NCBI RefSeq assembly: GCF_003597395.2 | Contig: NC_133772.1 | Coordinates: 141,268,902-141,332,901, forward strand | Origin: Chelonoidis abingdonii | Taxonomy: Eukaryota; Chordata; Testudines; Testudinidae | DNA length: 64,000 bases | Direction: 5' to 3' | Shown: positions 10,950 to 21,949 of the stretch, one piece after another | Numbering within the stretch: the first letter of the stretch is position 1 | How the letters are laid out: each line of letters begins with the position of its first letter | Notes under the pieces: model-generated | Told to the model about the DNA's origin: nothing | The model's input: only the letters and a program-made list of their open reading frames with translations | The model's database searches: none | Made by a program: the position numbers and the translations under genes

Positions 10950-12435
10950 CTACAGCCAAAATGCTTCTGAGAAATAAATGACAGTCAAACTTTACTAATT
11001 CTGGGTCACTGGAACAAAAATGATGCTTAAAATTGTTGATTTGGCTCTAGTCTAGCTGTTGGGCTCCAGACTACAGCAGTGGAAATCTCCTGGCAGGTGA
11101 TGTTAGGGTTCCATGTTCCGTGACCGTCAAAAGGATCTTGTCCCATTCTTCTTCATGGAAGGTGATCTTGTAGCCTGCAACAACATCGATGGTGGTGATG
11201 GCAGCCCTCAACATCGTTCACAATCCAGATGAGTGGAGACTGTTCATTGATTCATCGAAGACGAGTCTTAAAGCTGTTTTGCTGCATAATGGCAATTTTG
11301 CCATCAATCCAGTTGGTCAGCAGCAGTCCATATGAAGGAAACCTATGACAACATGAAACAACTTTTGAGGTGCATAAACTATGACCAACATCAGTGGCAG
11401 CTTGTGGCGATTTGAAGGTTGTTGCTCTCTTGCTTGGTCTGCAGACTGGATACACAAAGTACTGCTGTTTTCTCTGCGAATGGGATAGTCGTGCAAGAGA
11501 TTCCCACTACATCAAGAAAGATTGGCCACTCCGACAGTCATTGGAGCCTGGAGGAAAAGTGTTCAGCATCCACCACTTGTTGAATCAAGAAGATTTTTGT
11601 TACCACCCTTACACATCAAGCTGGTCTGATGAAGAACTTTGTCAAGGCCATTGACAAAACACAAGCAGCTTTCAAGTACCTCCCGGAAAATTTCAAGGTT
11701 AAGTGAAGCTAAGATAAAGGAAGGTGTCTTTGTTGGTCCTCAGATTCGTGAACTTCTTCGAGATGATGCATTTGACCATGCACTGCGTGGCAAGGAAAAG
11801 ACGGCATGGAAAGCCTTCCAGTTAGTGGCAATAAATTTTCTCGGAAAACAACAAGGCAGACAACTACAGGTTGTTGTGGAAAACCTCCTCAAGGCATACA
11901 AAAGCCTTGGTTGCAACATGTCACTAAAGATACATTTTTTGCACTCTCATCTAGATTTTTTTCCACCGAACTGCGGAGCAGTGAGCGACGAGCACGGCGA
12001 GCGATTTCACCAGGACATTGCAACAATGGAGAAACGCTATCAGGGCAAATGGAGCCCATCAATGCTTGCAGACTATTGCTGGACAGTGACAAGAGATGCT
12101 CCATTTAATGAATACAAGAGACAAGCCAAGAAGCGCCGAGTAGACACTGAATAGGACTAAACTATGTACAATAATAGTATTTTTGCCTTTTGTTCATAAT
12201 AAATTTTATTATATAACCCTTTTGCTGATTTTAAAGTGTTACATAAACAGGACAGGTGAAATATTATCATGTAAAGCAACCATAAACACATGAAAAGACC
12301 TAGGTTTACAATTTATGATTAAAACTCTACTATCTACACAATATACATAGACATAAAATGTAAAAACTTAAATATCTTAGAAACAGTAGCCAATCAGTTT
12401 TTTAATTGTCATATTTGAATTCAGCACAACTAGGG
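10950..12435 (+). mobile_element. Transposon-like insert within CR1
   Basis: This block interrupts the CR1 copy and carries a decayed gene (11110-12154) followed by an AATAAA signal near 12198-12203. No convincing terminal inverted repeats or target-site duplication could be recognised. The start is placed where CR1 homology stops (about 10945-10960) and the end where the CR1 C-terminus resumes (about 12436). The AT-rich trailer after the gene resembles a 3' UTR. A retrotransposed copy of a transposon gene and a decayed DNA transposon are both possible. Confidence 0.6.
11110..12154 (+). pseudogene. Widespread transposon-associated protein, family unnamed here
   Basis: Fragments in different frames can be followed from FFMEGDLVACNNID (about 11140) through TGYTKYCCFLCEWDSRARDS (about 11447-11506) to the best frame, 11639-12154, which contains SEAKIKEGVFVGPQIRELL, KIHFLHSHLDFFP and SDEHGERFHQDIATMEKRY and ends in a basic KRQAKKRRV tail. 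I recognise this as a protein often present in many copies in animal genomes (insects, cnidarians, vertebrates), which points to a mobile element, but I cannot name its superfamily. The CxxC pair in the CCFLCEWD segment could bind zinc. The spaced His/Asp/Glu residues of HSHLDFF and DEHGERFHQD could be catalytic, which is inference. Frameshifts near 11410, 11600 and 11690 make it a pseudogene. Confidence 0.7.
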
Positions 12436-12806
12436 GTTACCAAATGAAATTAATAGGCAGCATATTTAAAACAAATAAAAGGAAGTTCTTCACACAGCTC
12501 ACAGTCAACTTGGGGAACTCCTTACCTGAGGAGGTTGTGAAGGCTAGGATTATAACAGTGTTTAAAAGAGAACTGGATAAATTCATGGTGGTGAAGTCCA
12601 TAAATGGCTATTAGCCAGGATGGGTAAGGAATGGTGTCCCTAGCCTCTGTTTGTCAGAGGCTGGAGATAGATGGCAGGAGGGAGATCACTTGATCATTGC
12701 CTGTTGGGTTCACTCCCTCTGGTGCACCTGGCATTGGCCACTGTCGGTAGACAGATACTGGGCTAGATGGACCTTTGGTCTGACCCGGTACAGCCGTTCT
12801 TATGTT

Positions 12807-15388
12807 AAATTAAATTGTGTTAAGTGATCACACAATGGGAAACTATCACAACACACCACACAGCCTTAACCCTGGCCTCTATCTGCTTAAGCCATGCAAT
12901 CCTAACATTCTCCAAAAACAAGGGACTTTTTTTTAATGAAATTTGCTGAGTTTTTTTAAAAAGACCAAAGGAAGGCTCCTCACCACCTGAAAGCCCTGAA
13001 CCATGCTAGGTGGGAATAGGACACAGCACAGGTCCCCGCAGAACCATCTTGTTGAACATGCATCTTTAAAAATATTGTGCCCCATGCATATAAAGTCAAT
13101 GATGTTGTGGAACTTTTGGCATGCCAACTGGATAAAAGAGCACACGGAACGCACATTTGACAAGATCGCATTTTAAAATGATTTCCATTTTCAAGCCTTC
13201 TTTCACAGCATCTCTGCCTGTGCAGGTAGAGGGGCAGCCTCATCCTCCTCCTCTTACAGCTGGGAGAAACTGAGGCTTCCAAAGCTACAGATAGTCAGTT
13301 TCACAGCTGCGATTAAAACTCAGGATTCCCTAATTATTAATTCCACACTTAAACTAAGGGATGAAATCCTGGAGGTTAGACCATAGATATTACAATCCAA
13401 TCTTTGGCAGTGAAGTCCCCCTCTTCTCCTTGCAGGTGTAGATGGGAGAATATTCATAACTTGCTTACAGGCTATGGGGTCCTGGGAAGAAAATTATGCA
13501 TCTATTTGGGCCACTTGCATGTCTCCTGAACTTACACCCAAACCAAACCCAGGCACACAGAGCATTTAGAAGGTGTGGGGGGCATATTCAGAGGGTGAAT
13601 TTCACATCCTCTATCAATCAAGCTTGGCTGCTGGCAGTTACTTTTTCCCTCTGATATTGAGACTGATCATTGAATTTGCACCTCAGTGCATAATTATCAA
13701 TCTTGTGCTTGATGACATTAAAGAAAGAAATAATTATTTTGTCATTTGAAATTCATATTTAGTAAGATGATGTTGAGCAGTGACAGTCAGGTCCTAATTA
13801 ATTACTTTCCAGGCTTAGAGTACAAAAATTGGTTGGGTATTTTTCCCCCAGTGGTTGCATTTGAACAAAGCTGGGGAAGTGGGAATTAGAGACTTTAATC
13901 AAAATCAAAAGACTGGTACCTTGTGATGTGACTGGGATACTGTGTTGATGAAGATGAATGAATCCAAGTCATGAAGATCTGCAGTTGTGTGGCCAGAGAA
14001 CATGTTTATATTCCTGTAACAGCTGCACAAAGACAGATAAGAAAACTACAAACACATTAAAGCGATGATAGTTCGATAGTTAAGGCTGCACAAGAGTTTC
14101 ATGCCAAAACCCTATTATTGGCCCTTGGTAACATTGTGAAACTTTACCTTTAGGGTTTATGTTTTGTATATTCCTGGTCCGCCCAAACCCATAGCCCACT
14201 GTGAGAGGCTAAAAAAGTAAAACTTGTCCCATTTGCAATAAAGCTGTTAGTAAATGAATCAAACTCCCCATGACTCTTTGTGTATACAACCCCATGATTC
14301 TTTGTGCATGAACCAAAGTGTTTTGTGTCTATTATTCTAGTATATGTATCTATGATTCTAGGAACGCTGTAGTTAGGTTAAATGTAATGTGGGAACTAAT
14401 GGTGGAATGTCTATAATATTATAATCATGATCTTATTGACTCAGAGTATGTGTCCAGATGTCCGGGAAGGGACCACTTGTGACTGATGAGATATACTTGT
14501 TACTGCAAATGTCATAACTGATGAGATAATGACCCACTGAGAGAGATGTTTAGTTTAACAGGAATTACTCATTGCTTCACATGTTTTCTATTATAAGGAC
14601 TTGGTTATAGATATTTTTTAGGTAATTGATTAGATATGCTGAGATACCATAAAAAGACAGATATCATTAGTTTATTAATTAAGTAAGCTAAGATACTTTT
14701 CAAGGAATGTTATGGGAAAGGAAATTCCTTTGTCGAAGACACACTATATAAAGACTAGAGTTCCCAAGCGTTAATTAGAAATGAATCAAGCTACAGTCAC
14801 TTCTCCAGTCAAGCTGGGTAATGTAGTGCCATTCTCTCTTTATTCCGCTGTCTTACTCTTGACTAATAATGTGTAACATATTCCAACTGAGCCTGATTAT
14901 TTGACCTCCTATAAATAACCCAAACCAAATGCCTGAGGTTTGGAAGATAGCACAGAAGCCAGTGAGCAGATACGATTGACTTTGTTTTGGAGGAAACTGA
15001 GCCAGTTGAGTTATGACTGTTGGAAAATCAAGTCATGAGCATTGTCATACTGCCTGGAGTGGGTCATGACTGTGAATGCCAGCCTCAGGGCAGGCTGGCA
15101 TAGAGCAGGGCAGAGACCCCAAACTGATGGTAGGTTCTATAATTAGATTTCACCAGCCCAGTAATAAATGTGCACTCCTGAAGCACTGTAAAAGTCTTAC
15201 CATGGAGTCACAGAAAAGTCCTCTTGGGCTATCCTGTCTCTCTTGCTAGCCAGGCAAGCTGGACTTAGTGATAAATGGTCACTTACACCAAAGATCACAA
15301 AAGATCCAGTCCAGAGATGAGTCATTTACCCCAGGTTAATTTGTACCTCATCTCACACCAAAGACAATGTTTGAGCCAATCCTATAAT
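12807..15388. other. Non-coding DNA, nothing firmly recognised
   Basis: No gene was seen. The segment at 13230-13345 resembles an old MIR/L2-like tail (CTGGGAGAAACTGAGGC, followed by text like GGGATTCGAACC in decayed form). Around 14740-14880 an ACTATATAAAG motif followed by a TTTATTCC segment could be a decayed LTR promoter, but no TG...CA ends or duplications are visible. Confidence 0.45.
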
Positions 15389-15393
15389 AAACT

Positions 15394-16359
15394 TGTCATA
15401 AACAGATAAGAAAAGTTAATAGCACAGAAGTACTTTATATCTCTTTGACTGTAAATGGTTAACAAGTTCAGTAAGCCTGGCTGTCACCTGAACAGAGGAC
15501 CAATCAGGGGACAGGATACTTTCAAATCTTGAGGGAGGGAAGTTTGTGTGTGTGCTGTTAGTGTTTGGTTGTTGTTCACTCTGGAGGCTCAGAGGGACCA
15601 GACGTGCAACCACAGGTTTCTCTCCATCTCCCTGATACAGGCTCTTATAAGTTCAAAATAGTAAGTACTAAATAAATAAAGCGAGTTAGGTTTTGTTTGT
15701 TTTCTTTATTTGCAAATGTGCATTGGCTGGAAGGAGTTCAAATTTGTATTTTTGCTGAAAGGATTTTAATTTGTACTTGAATACTTAGGCTGGGAGGGTA
15801 TTCCCAGTGCCTATAGCTAAAAACCCTGTACCTAATCCATCCTAAATTTACAAAGATAATTTTTTACTGTTTTTCTCTCTTAATTAAAAATGTTCTTGTT
15901 TAAGAACCTGATTGTTTTTTTATTCTGGTGAGAGACCCCAGGGACGGGGTCTGGATTCACCAGGGAATTGGTGGGAAGAAAGGAGGGAAGGGGAGGAGAG
16001 AGGCTACTTTTCTCTCTCAGAGAAGTCTGGGAGGGGGAAGAGAAGGAGGGAGGAAGGTGATGTCTTCTCTGTTTTGTGATTCAAGAGTTTGAATCACAGT
16101 GATCTTCCAGGGAACCCAGGGAGGGAAGCCTGGGGAGGCAACGGTGGGGGAAAGGGTTTACTTTCCCTGTGTTAAGATCCAGAGGGTCTGGGTCTTGAGG
16201 TTCCCCGGGCAAGGTTTTGGGGGACCAGAGTGTACCAGCACTGGAATTCCTGGTTGGTGGCAGCGCTACAGGTTCTAAGCTGGTCAAGCTTAGAGTAATT
16301 CATGCTGGTACCCCATCTCTTGGACGCTGGGGTTCAGAGTGGGGAATTGTACCATGACA
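15394..16359 (+). mobile_element. Solo LTR, family A, with perfect 5-bp duplication
   Basis: The element starts TGTCATAAACAG and ends ACCATGACA, giving the TG...CA ends of an LTR, and is flanked by AAACT on both sides (15389-15393 and 16360-16364). A five-base duplication fits retroviral-type or Gypsy integration, and the absence of internal sequence shows a solo LTR made by LTR-LTR recombination. A TTATAA motif lies at 15645-15650 and AATAAA at 15671-15680, which favours the plus orientation, although they are unusually close together. It is the best-preserved family A copy in the window and serves as the reference for the others. Confidence 0.92.
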
Positions 16360-16844
16360 AAACTAACTAAAGATTTATTAACTAGGAAAAAGAACTGAGT
16401 GTTATTTACAGGTTAAAGCAGGCAACGTGTGTACATGAGTGAGTTACGGTCTATGGTTCCAAAAGGAGAGAGTTGTAGTCATCTGACAGCACTGAAGGTC
16501 TGTTAGGGCTAATCCAGGTTGACCATGAGGAATCTCTGCTCCTGTTTCCTCACTCCAGCCCTATGACAGTCCAAACAGCAAAGAGATGAACACATTCGTT
16601 GGCAGCTATTTTCATTGCCTTTTTCCAGAATTCAAGCTGATGGGATGAGCTTTCTTGTAAGCAGCACCTTCATGGGTGAGAGAGGGCCATTAACCCAGTA
16701 TTTGTAGCACCATGTTTCACAATGGCCTATTTAGTTTTGATAGTCCTTCTCGATGGGCAGGGGAACCACTCCTTCTGCCCAGGTTCACAGGGTCAGTCAG
16801 AGCAGGCATTTTTATGGTTATAAAGCAAAAGTTACATATCACCT
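16360..16844. other. Non-coding DNA, nothing recognised
   Basis: No gene or assignable repeat is visible between the solo LTR and the short interspersed repeat. Confidence 0.5.
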
Positions 16845-16965
16845 TATATCAGAGGGGTAGCCGTGTTAGTCTGGATCTGTAAAAGCAGCAAAGAGTCCTG
16901 TGGCACCTTATAGACTAACAGATGTTTTGGAGCATAAGCTTTCGTGGGTGATGCACCTTATGTAT
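16845..16965 (+). repeat. Sauropsid interspersed repeat (GTAGCCGTGTTAGTCTG)
   Basis: The sequence AGAGGGGTAGCCGTGTTAGT, then GTCCTGTGGCACCTTATAGA, GACTAACAGATGTTTTGGAG and CATAAGCTTTCGTGGGTGA, is an interspersed repeat I recognise from turtle and crocodile genomes. I cannot assign it safely; a Penelope-like or SINE-like 3' end are the candidates. It has no coding content. Confidence 0.6.
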
Positions 16966-17682
16966 ACTTTATAGTGTGAGATAACGATATTACAAGTGAG
17001 ATTAACTTATGCAGAAATTTACAATTCCATAGAGACTAAACACATTCTTATAAGTCTAACATCCTATTTTGAACAATACCAACAGAGAGGTAATCTGGTC
17101 TGGTTTCACCTATGGCTTTGTTAGTGCTCAGAGGATGCTGACAGCCTTGGCAAGAGCTGGCACCTGGTCTCCTAGCTTCACAAGCATGACCATAGTCTTT
17201 ATTAATTAAGTCCGGAGATAGTGATGAAATGTTCCACAAACATGCATAGATAACAGCTTTGCTGTGACCTGGCTAGTTCCCACAACGGCTCGAAAGCGGC
17301 TGACACGGCAGACATTTCTAGATGTTTTGGGAATCCCCTAGTCTGATAAAAGGCATGGTCCTCCTCCTCTGCCCTGCTAAACTCTGCCATTGGCCTAAGG
17401 AAATGTGCACAAGGTGAAATCACCCTCTATTCTCTGCCCATATCTCCCGCCAGCTGACCCTTCCACTGGGCAGCACTAGTTGTTACATGGCTGTGTCGAG
17501 AGGGCACAAGGCCCTTCACCTCTCCACCCACCCTGGGCACAGCCCACCAAAGGGCCAGGCAAAATTCCAGGCTTTATGCTCAATGGAGTACATACACTCC
17601 TCCCTTCCTGCTTCTCTGGGGGCATATGATGCCCCAGTCAGGGGGGACGGTAGCAGAGCCATGGTTACACCACCCCATGCAT
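16966..17682. other. Non-coding DNA, nothing recognised
   Basis: No gene or assignable repeat was recognised in this interval. Confidence 0.45.
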
Positions 17683-17684
17683 TA

Positions 17685-17802
17685 GAGTGACCAGACAGCA
17701 AATGTGAAAAATCAGGAGAGGGGGTCAGGGGTAAAAGGGGCCTATATAAGACAGATCCAAAAATCGGGACTGTCTCTATAAAATTGGGACATCTGGTCAC
17801 CC
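17685..17802. mobile_element. Short MITE with TGACCAGA inverted ends and TA duplication
   Basis: The left end GAGTGACCAGACAGC is the inverted match of the right end (reverse complement GGGTGACCAGATGTCC), and TA flanks both sides (17683-17684, 17803-17804). The 118-bp body is internally semi-palindromic, pairing AAAAATCAGGAG-like with AATCGGGACTGTCTC-like segments around a CCTATATAAGA centre. Size, ends and TA target fit a Tc1/mariner-type non-autonomous element. It is too short to encode anything. Confidence 0.8.
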
Positions 17803-18260
17803 TACCATTCATTGACAAGCACAGGTCATAGGACAAGGGGCACATGTGTACAGTGCACACCATAAAGCCATGTAATGGTAGGATTGTGGTGAGAAATTTT
17901 GCCTCAGTTGCCTGAACTGCCTTATAACACTTTACATTGAAGGTCTGCAGAAAAACCTCAGGAAGGGGCTTAACTTCGTGAAAATTATAGCTTGCTTAAT
18001 TGGACATAAAAAGAATGGTGACAGTGTCAGGCCCCTTTGGGATGTTTAGAGCAGTGATTAGTTTTAAGAATAAAGCCTTAATTAAAGAGGAATTAATAGT
18101 AGTTGAAATTAAGAAAATCCAGTAATGACAGCTATAGGGTGATGCAATGTGGTGAAGGACTCCACAGGAACACATATGGGCCCATATGAATGTATAAGGA
18201 TGATGCAATCAGGAGACAGTATTGTCTCATCCTCGTAGGGGAAATGACTCCGCAAAACCC
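17803..18260. other. Non-coding DNA, nothing recognised
   Basis: No gene was seen. Near-repeated GATGCAATC-type phrases occur here (about 18140 and 18200) and again at about 19160-19220 beyond the CR1. This may reflect an old local duplication around the CR1 insertion site. Confidence 0.4.
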
Positions 18261-19045
18261 CATAGAGAGACTCAGAGATTCTAGGACTGGAAGGGACCTC
18301 GAGAGGTCATCGAGTCCAGTCCCCTGCCCTCATGGCAGGACAAATACTGTCCAGACCAGGGGTCCCCAAAACAGTGCCCGCGGGAGCCATGGTGCCCACG
18401 GGGGCACCTTAATGTGCCCGCATCCTGGCCCCCGGGAGAGCACCCGCTGAAATGCCACAGCGGCATTTTGGTGGGGAAGCCTCTCGATGACAAAGCTTGT
18501 CGCCAACAAGCAGCGTCAGCGAGAGGCATCACCGCTGAAATGCCTCTGAATTTCGGCGACATTTCGGCGAGTGCTCCACCACCACAGTGGTCCTTCGGCT
18601 GGCGCCTGCCAGCTCAGAAGGTTGGGGACCACTGGTCTAGACCATCCCTGATAGGCATTTATCTAACCTACTCTTAAATATCTCCAGAGATGGAGATTCC
18701 ACAACCTCCCTAGGCAATTTATTCCAGTGTTTAACTACTAACTAACCTGACAGTTAAAGAACTTGTTTTCCTAATTGATCCAACCTAAATTCCCTTGCTG
18801 CAGTTAACGCCATTGCCTTCTGTTCTATCATTACAGGCTAAGATGAAACAGTTTCTCCTCCTCCTGATGACACCCTTTTACGATACCTGAAAAGCTGCTA
18901 CACTCGTCCCCTCTGTCTTCTCTTTTCCAAACTAAACAAACCCAATTCTTTCAGCCTTCCTTCAACAGTCATGTTCTCAAGACCTTTAATCATTCTTAAG
19001 TGCTCATTCTCTGGACCTCTCCATTTCTCCACATTACTGTCTTGA
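18261..19045 (-). mobile_element. CR1 LINE 3' part, split by a hAT MITE
   Basis: Read on the minus strand, the sequence ends with the CR1 tail (GACTGGAAGGGACC and GGTCATCGAGTCCAGTCCCC on the plus strand). It runs back through the 3' UTR into ORF2, whose reading shows NEHLRMIKGLENM and KELGLFSLEKRRQRG. The copy is interrupted by the MITE at 18357-18634; removing that insert joins the two halves without loss apart from the duplicated 8 bp. Confidence 0.88.
18357..18634. mobile_element. hAT-type MITE with 8-bp target duplication
   Basis: The left end CAGGGGTCCCCAAAAC is the inverted match of the right end TTGGGGACCACTG. The flanks are GTCCAGAC (18349-18356) and GTCTAGAC (18635-18642), an 8-bp duplication with one mismatch. 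CAGGGGTC-type ends and 8-bp duplications are hallmarks of hAT elements, and the nnnTAnnn form of the target fits the Buster group. The 278-bp body is GC-rich with GCxGAAATG and GCCGAAxT-like motifs and encodes no transposase, so it would have been moved by a transposase supplied in trans. Confidence 0.88.
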
Positions 19046-19281
19046 ACTGCAAGACACTGTTTCCATAGGAATAACAAGACTTTAGTGGGTTCATCCAAAA
19101 TCACTAAGAAAAACTCCCATAAGGAACTATTTGGAAGCCCGATAGGGAATATATGCGCATGATGCAATCCGAAGCAGGATTGCACCATCTCTAGGTAATT
19201 GCACATCGGAGGCATGGGGGTTGCATCACAGAAGTACATATAGAGATACATTAGATAACTCCACAGAGTCTATGGAAGGAG
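19046..19281. other. Short non-coding interval
   Basis: Nothing was recognised apart from the GATGCAATC-like phrases shared with the left side of the CR1. Confidence 0.4.
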
Positions 19282-20066
19282 TGTAAACGAGCGACTCACC
19301 CTGGCGGCGCCTTCCTGCTGGTGCTTCTGGGAATTAGCTCGTCGCCCAGCCCAGAGCGCCTCTGCAGGCGGTGGATCCACTGTCCTCTGCTGGCCCTTGC
19401 TCTTTCCCTGGGACCCCAGTGCCCTTTAACAGGGTCTCCCCCTCCAGGGTAACCCCCACCCCCACTATCCCACTGTTGCTCAAGTATCGGCTACTGCCCA
19501 GCATGTCGTAGCCCCCACGCCGCTGGGGCAGACTGCAGTATCAGCACTCATCACAGGCAAAGGGGTTTTGNNNNNNNNNNNNNNNNNNNNNNNNNNNNNN
19601 NNNNNNNNNNNNNNNNNNNNNNNNNNNNNNNNNNNNNNNNNNNNNNNNNNNNNNNNNNNNNNNNNNNNNNNNNNNNNNNNNNNNNNNNNNNNNNNNNNNN
19701 NNNNNNNNNNNNNNNNNNNNNNNNNNNNNNNNNNNNNNNNNNNNNNNNNNNNNNNNNNNNNNNNNNNNNNNNNNNNNNNNNNNNNNNNNNNNNNNNNNNN
19801 NNNNNNNNNNNNNNNNNNNNNNNNNNNNNNNNNNNNNNNNNNNNNNNNNNNNNNNNNNNNNNNNNNNNNNNNNNNNNNNNNNNNNNNNNNNGCCTCTTAT
19901 AGGGGCCTGCTGGGCCTGATTGGGGCATGGCCACAGCTGAGCCCACTTTCCCCAGTCAGCCCAGGCTTCGGGCCCCAGCCTACAGGCTGCTCTCTCCAGG
20001 CCCAGCCCCCTTCCCAGGGCTGCTTTTAACCCCTGCAAGGCAGGAGCAGGGATCCACCCTGCTACA
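19282..20066 (-). mobile_element. Putative LTR, family C, containing the assembly gap
   Basis: On the minus strand the block starts TGTAGCAGGGTGGATCCC at 20066 and ends in TCGTTTACA at 19282, giving TG...CA ends. Flanking pentamers AGGAG (19277-19281) and GGGAG (20067-20071) agree at four of five positions. A CCCCTATAAGAGGC TATA-like motif lies about 165 bp from the 5' end on the minus strand. Immediately after it comes a run of 321 N (19571-19891), so the expected transcription start and polyadenylation region cannot be seen. GC content is high. The overlapping open frames that run across the N run are meaningless. Confidence 0.55.
19571..19891. other. Assembly gap (321 N)
   Basis: This is a run of undetermined bases inside the putative family C LTR. 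The GC-rich sequence on both sides and the repetitive context probably explain the gap. Its true length is unknown. Confidence 0.99.
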
Positions 20067-20660
20067 GGGAGGAGCTACCTATGAAGGGTGGAGCTAAGAA
20101 AAGTTGGAAGCTGATTGGCTGAGCCTGGGAAAACAAAGAGTACATAAGACTGACAGGCTAAACCCTGTAGTAGGATAGGGACCTGGAAGACAGGAAAAGC
20201 TGTAAGACACCTGCAAGGAAGAAAATGCTTGCCCAGAAAAAGTCACCTGAGAAGCCCCAGGAGAAGCTTGCAAAGCCGAGAGCTGCCTGAAAAGCAGCTA
20301 TTGCAGCAGCAGCCCACCCAGAGTTCCGAGGGTGCCCCCGGCAGCGACCGCTTCTGCCACCTAGTCAGCAGGAAGCCACCACAGAGGCTACCAAGCGATC
20401 TACCTCTCCCACCTGAGAAGCCATTTTACCTCAGTGGTAGCAGGCAGCCACTCCACCCAGCAGGCCTGGCGAGATCGCCATTCACAGCCAACCCCCCCCA
20501 CTGAGACAGAGCAGAAGGACCCCCTAAGACAGTTCACAGGAATTTTAAGTAAGCCTCTGTATATTTACATCTTTATTTACCATCCAGGAGTGTATGGATT
20601 CCACTTGTAAATAAAGCTGGATGCCTGTGGTCTGAGTAAGATCTTCCCCACCCTCTAATA
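20067..20660 (+). promoter_or_regulatory. LTR-like promoter and polyadenylation signals, unassigned
   Basis: A CTGATTGGCTGAG CCAAT-type motif (about 20111), a TACATAAGA TATA-like motif (about 20141) and a GTAAATAAAGCTGG signal with a following GTGGTCTGAG segment (about 20608-20635) occur in the order expected of U3-R-U5. The 91-codon frame between them has no recognisable domain. Clear TG...CA ends and duplications were not found, so this could be an LTR, part of an LTR-bounded element, or chance. Confidence 0.3.
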
Positions 20661-21949
20661 ACTGCTGGAGCAGTGCTTACTGGATGCTTAGCTTTAAGTA
20701 CTTAGTACTTAATGTTTCATTGCTCTATTGTTATAAGGCATAGAGCATTAAGTAATTATTATAGTTATATGCTGTAGAGTTAGTTGAAATTGTTATTATA
20801 GTGTTGCATCTTTATTTGCTGCACCATTTCATTTCTTTATACGGTAACCCTTCTCTATCTCTATTCTTTTACTGTAACCACTCATTTCTAAATAAATATT
20901 ACTTTTGTTGTCAAAGGTTTACAGCCTACCTGTCTATTCTTGATCGGAGGGCTGTATCTGTTTACTTTTAAGGGAAAGCTACCTAGCTGCGGCTTTTCCT
21001 GGCAATTGCTTTAGGGAGAGCCACAACCTTAGTTAATAGTTTAAATAGTTGTAGAGGGTTATTGAACCAAATCTTCTGGTAACAGGATAAGCTTTCAGAA
21101 CAACTGCTGGTGCTTCCCTTGGCATGGCACAGTTCTACATTGCCCATTGATCTTATGATCAGAGTCATGAAGGACCAATCAACCCCTCACTGAGGCCTGA
21201 ATAACTGCATGGCTCTAACCAGTGACAACTGAAAATTGACCTGGAAATAGACTCCCCTGACAACTCACCTGCTGGCGTGAATGGGTGTAGCCTGTAAAGA
21301 GGGCGATGGGGCTGCAGCCATTTACTGCAGCTGTGAATTGGGCCCATGACTTCAAGCTAAGTACAAACGCTAGCATGAAAGAATAAGCAAATTATCAGGC
21401 ACGGGAGATGGGTTCATGATCCAGTCATAAAAGTAAATTGATGCCTTGACTGAAGCCGGGAGTTGCATGCTGGGTAGCAATGGGGTTGTGATTGCAGTTT
21501 CGAGCATAACATGAAAACAGTGCATTCCAAGGATGAGTATTTACTCTAACACCATTTCTAGTCCAGGACCTCTTAGTGTAGTGGTAGCAGCTGTAAACAG
21601 TGTAACATCCATCAATTTAGTCTTGGTTCCTGAGACTAGAGCCTGTGTCACTGAAGTCAAAGGGGGGGCAAAATGGAAAGCTCCAGAGGGACTTTAAAGC
21701 AAACCCAGCTCTGACTTACAGCAATTTGCTGGGAAGGAAATTTTACTGCAGAAATTCTGTGGAGCAAAAAAACCCCAAACAACTAAATGAACCATTTTGC
21801 CCATCCCTGCAGCAATTACTGGGGTTATAGACCATTGGAGCAAGTTCCCAGGGGTCTGGTAAATTCTCCATCACTTAAAGGCTTTAACTCTACAGTAGAT
21901 ATATCTATCGAGATGCTCTAGCTTAGCCACAAGCCTTTGGGCTCCATGA
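20661..21949. other. Non-coding DNA, nothing recognised
   Basis: AT-rich with two AATAAA-type motifs near 20890. No gene or repeat could be assigned. Confidence 0.45.

Larger units (their letters stand above)
9003..12806 (+). mobile_element. CR1 LINE copy, interrupted at 10950-12435
   Basis: The left part (9003-10949) carries the end of the endonuclease and most of the reverse transcriptase of CR1 ORF2. The right part (about 12436-12806) carries the extreme C-terminus and 3' UTR, with the same tail landmarks as 7791-8005 and a GTTCTTATGTT end. Roughly 250 bp of expected ORF2 between the RT and the C-terminus are missing. The intervening 1.5 kb is a different, transposon-like sequence, so its arrival was accompanied or followed by loss of CR1 sequence. 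The copy is 5'-truncated inside the endonuclease. Confidence 0.88.

Noticed and set aside
19541..20038. Frames of 131-165 codons across the N run
   Set aside because: They consist mainly of undetermined residues and have no evidential value.
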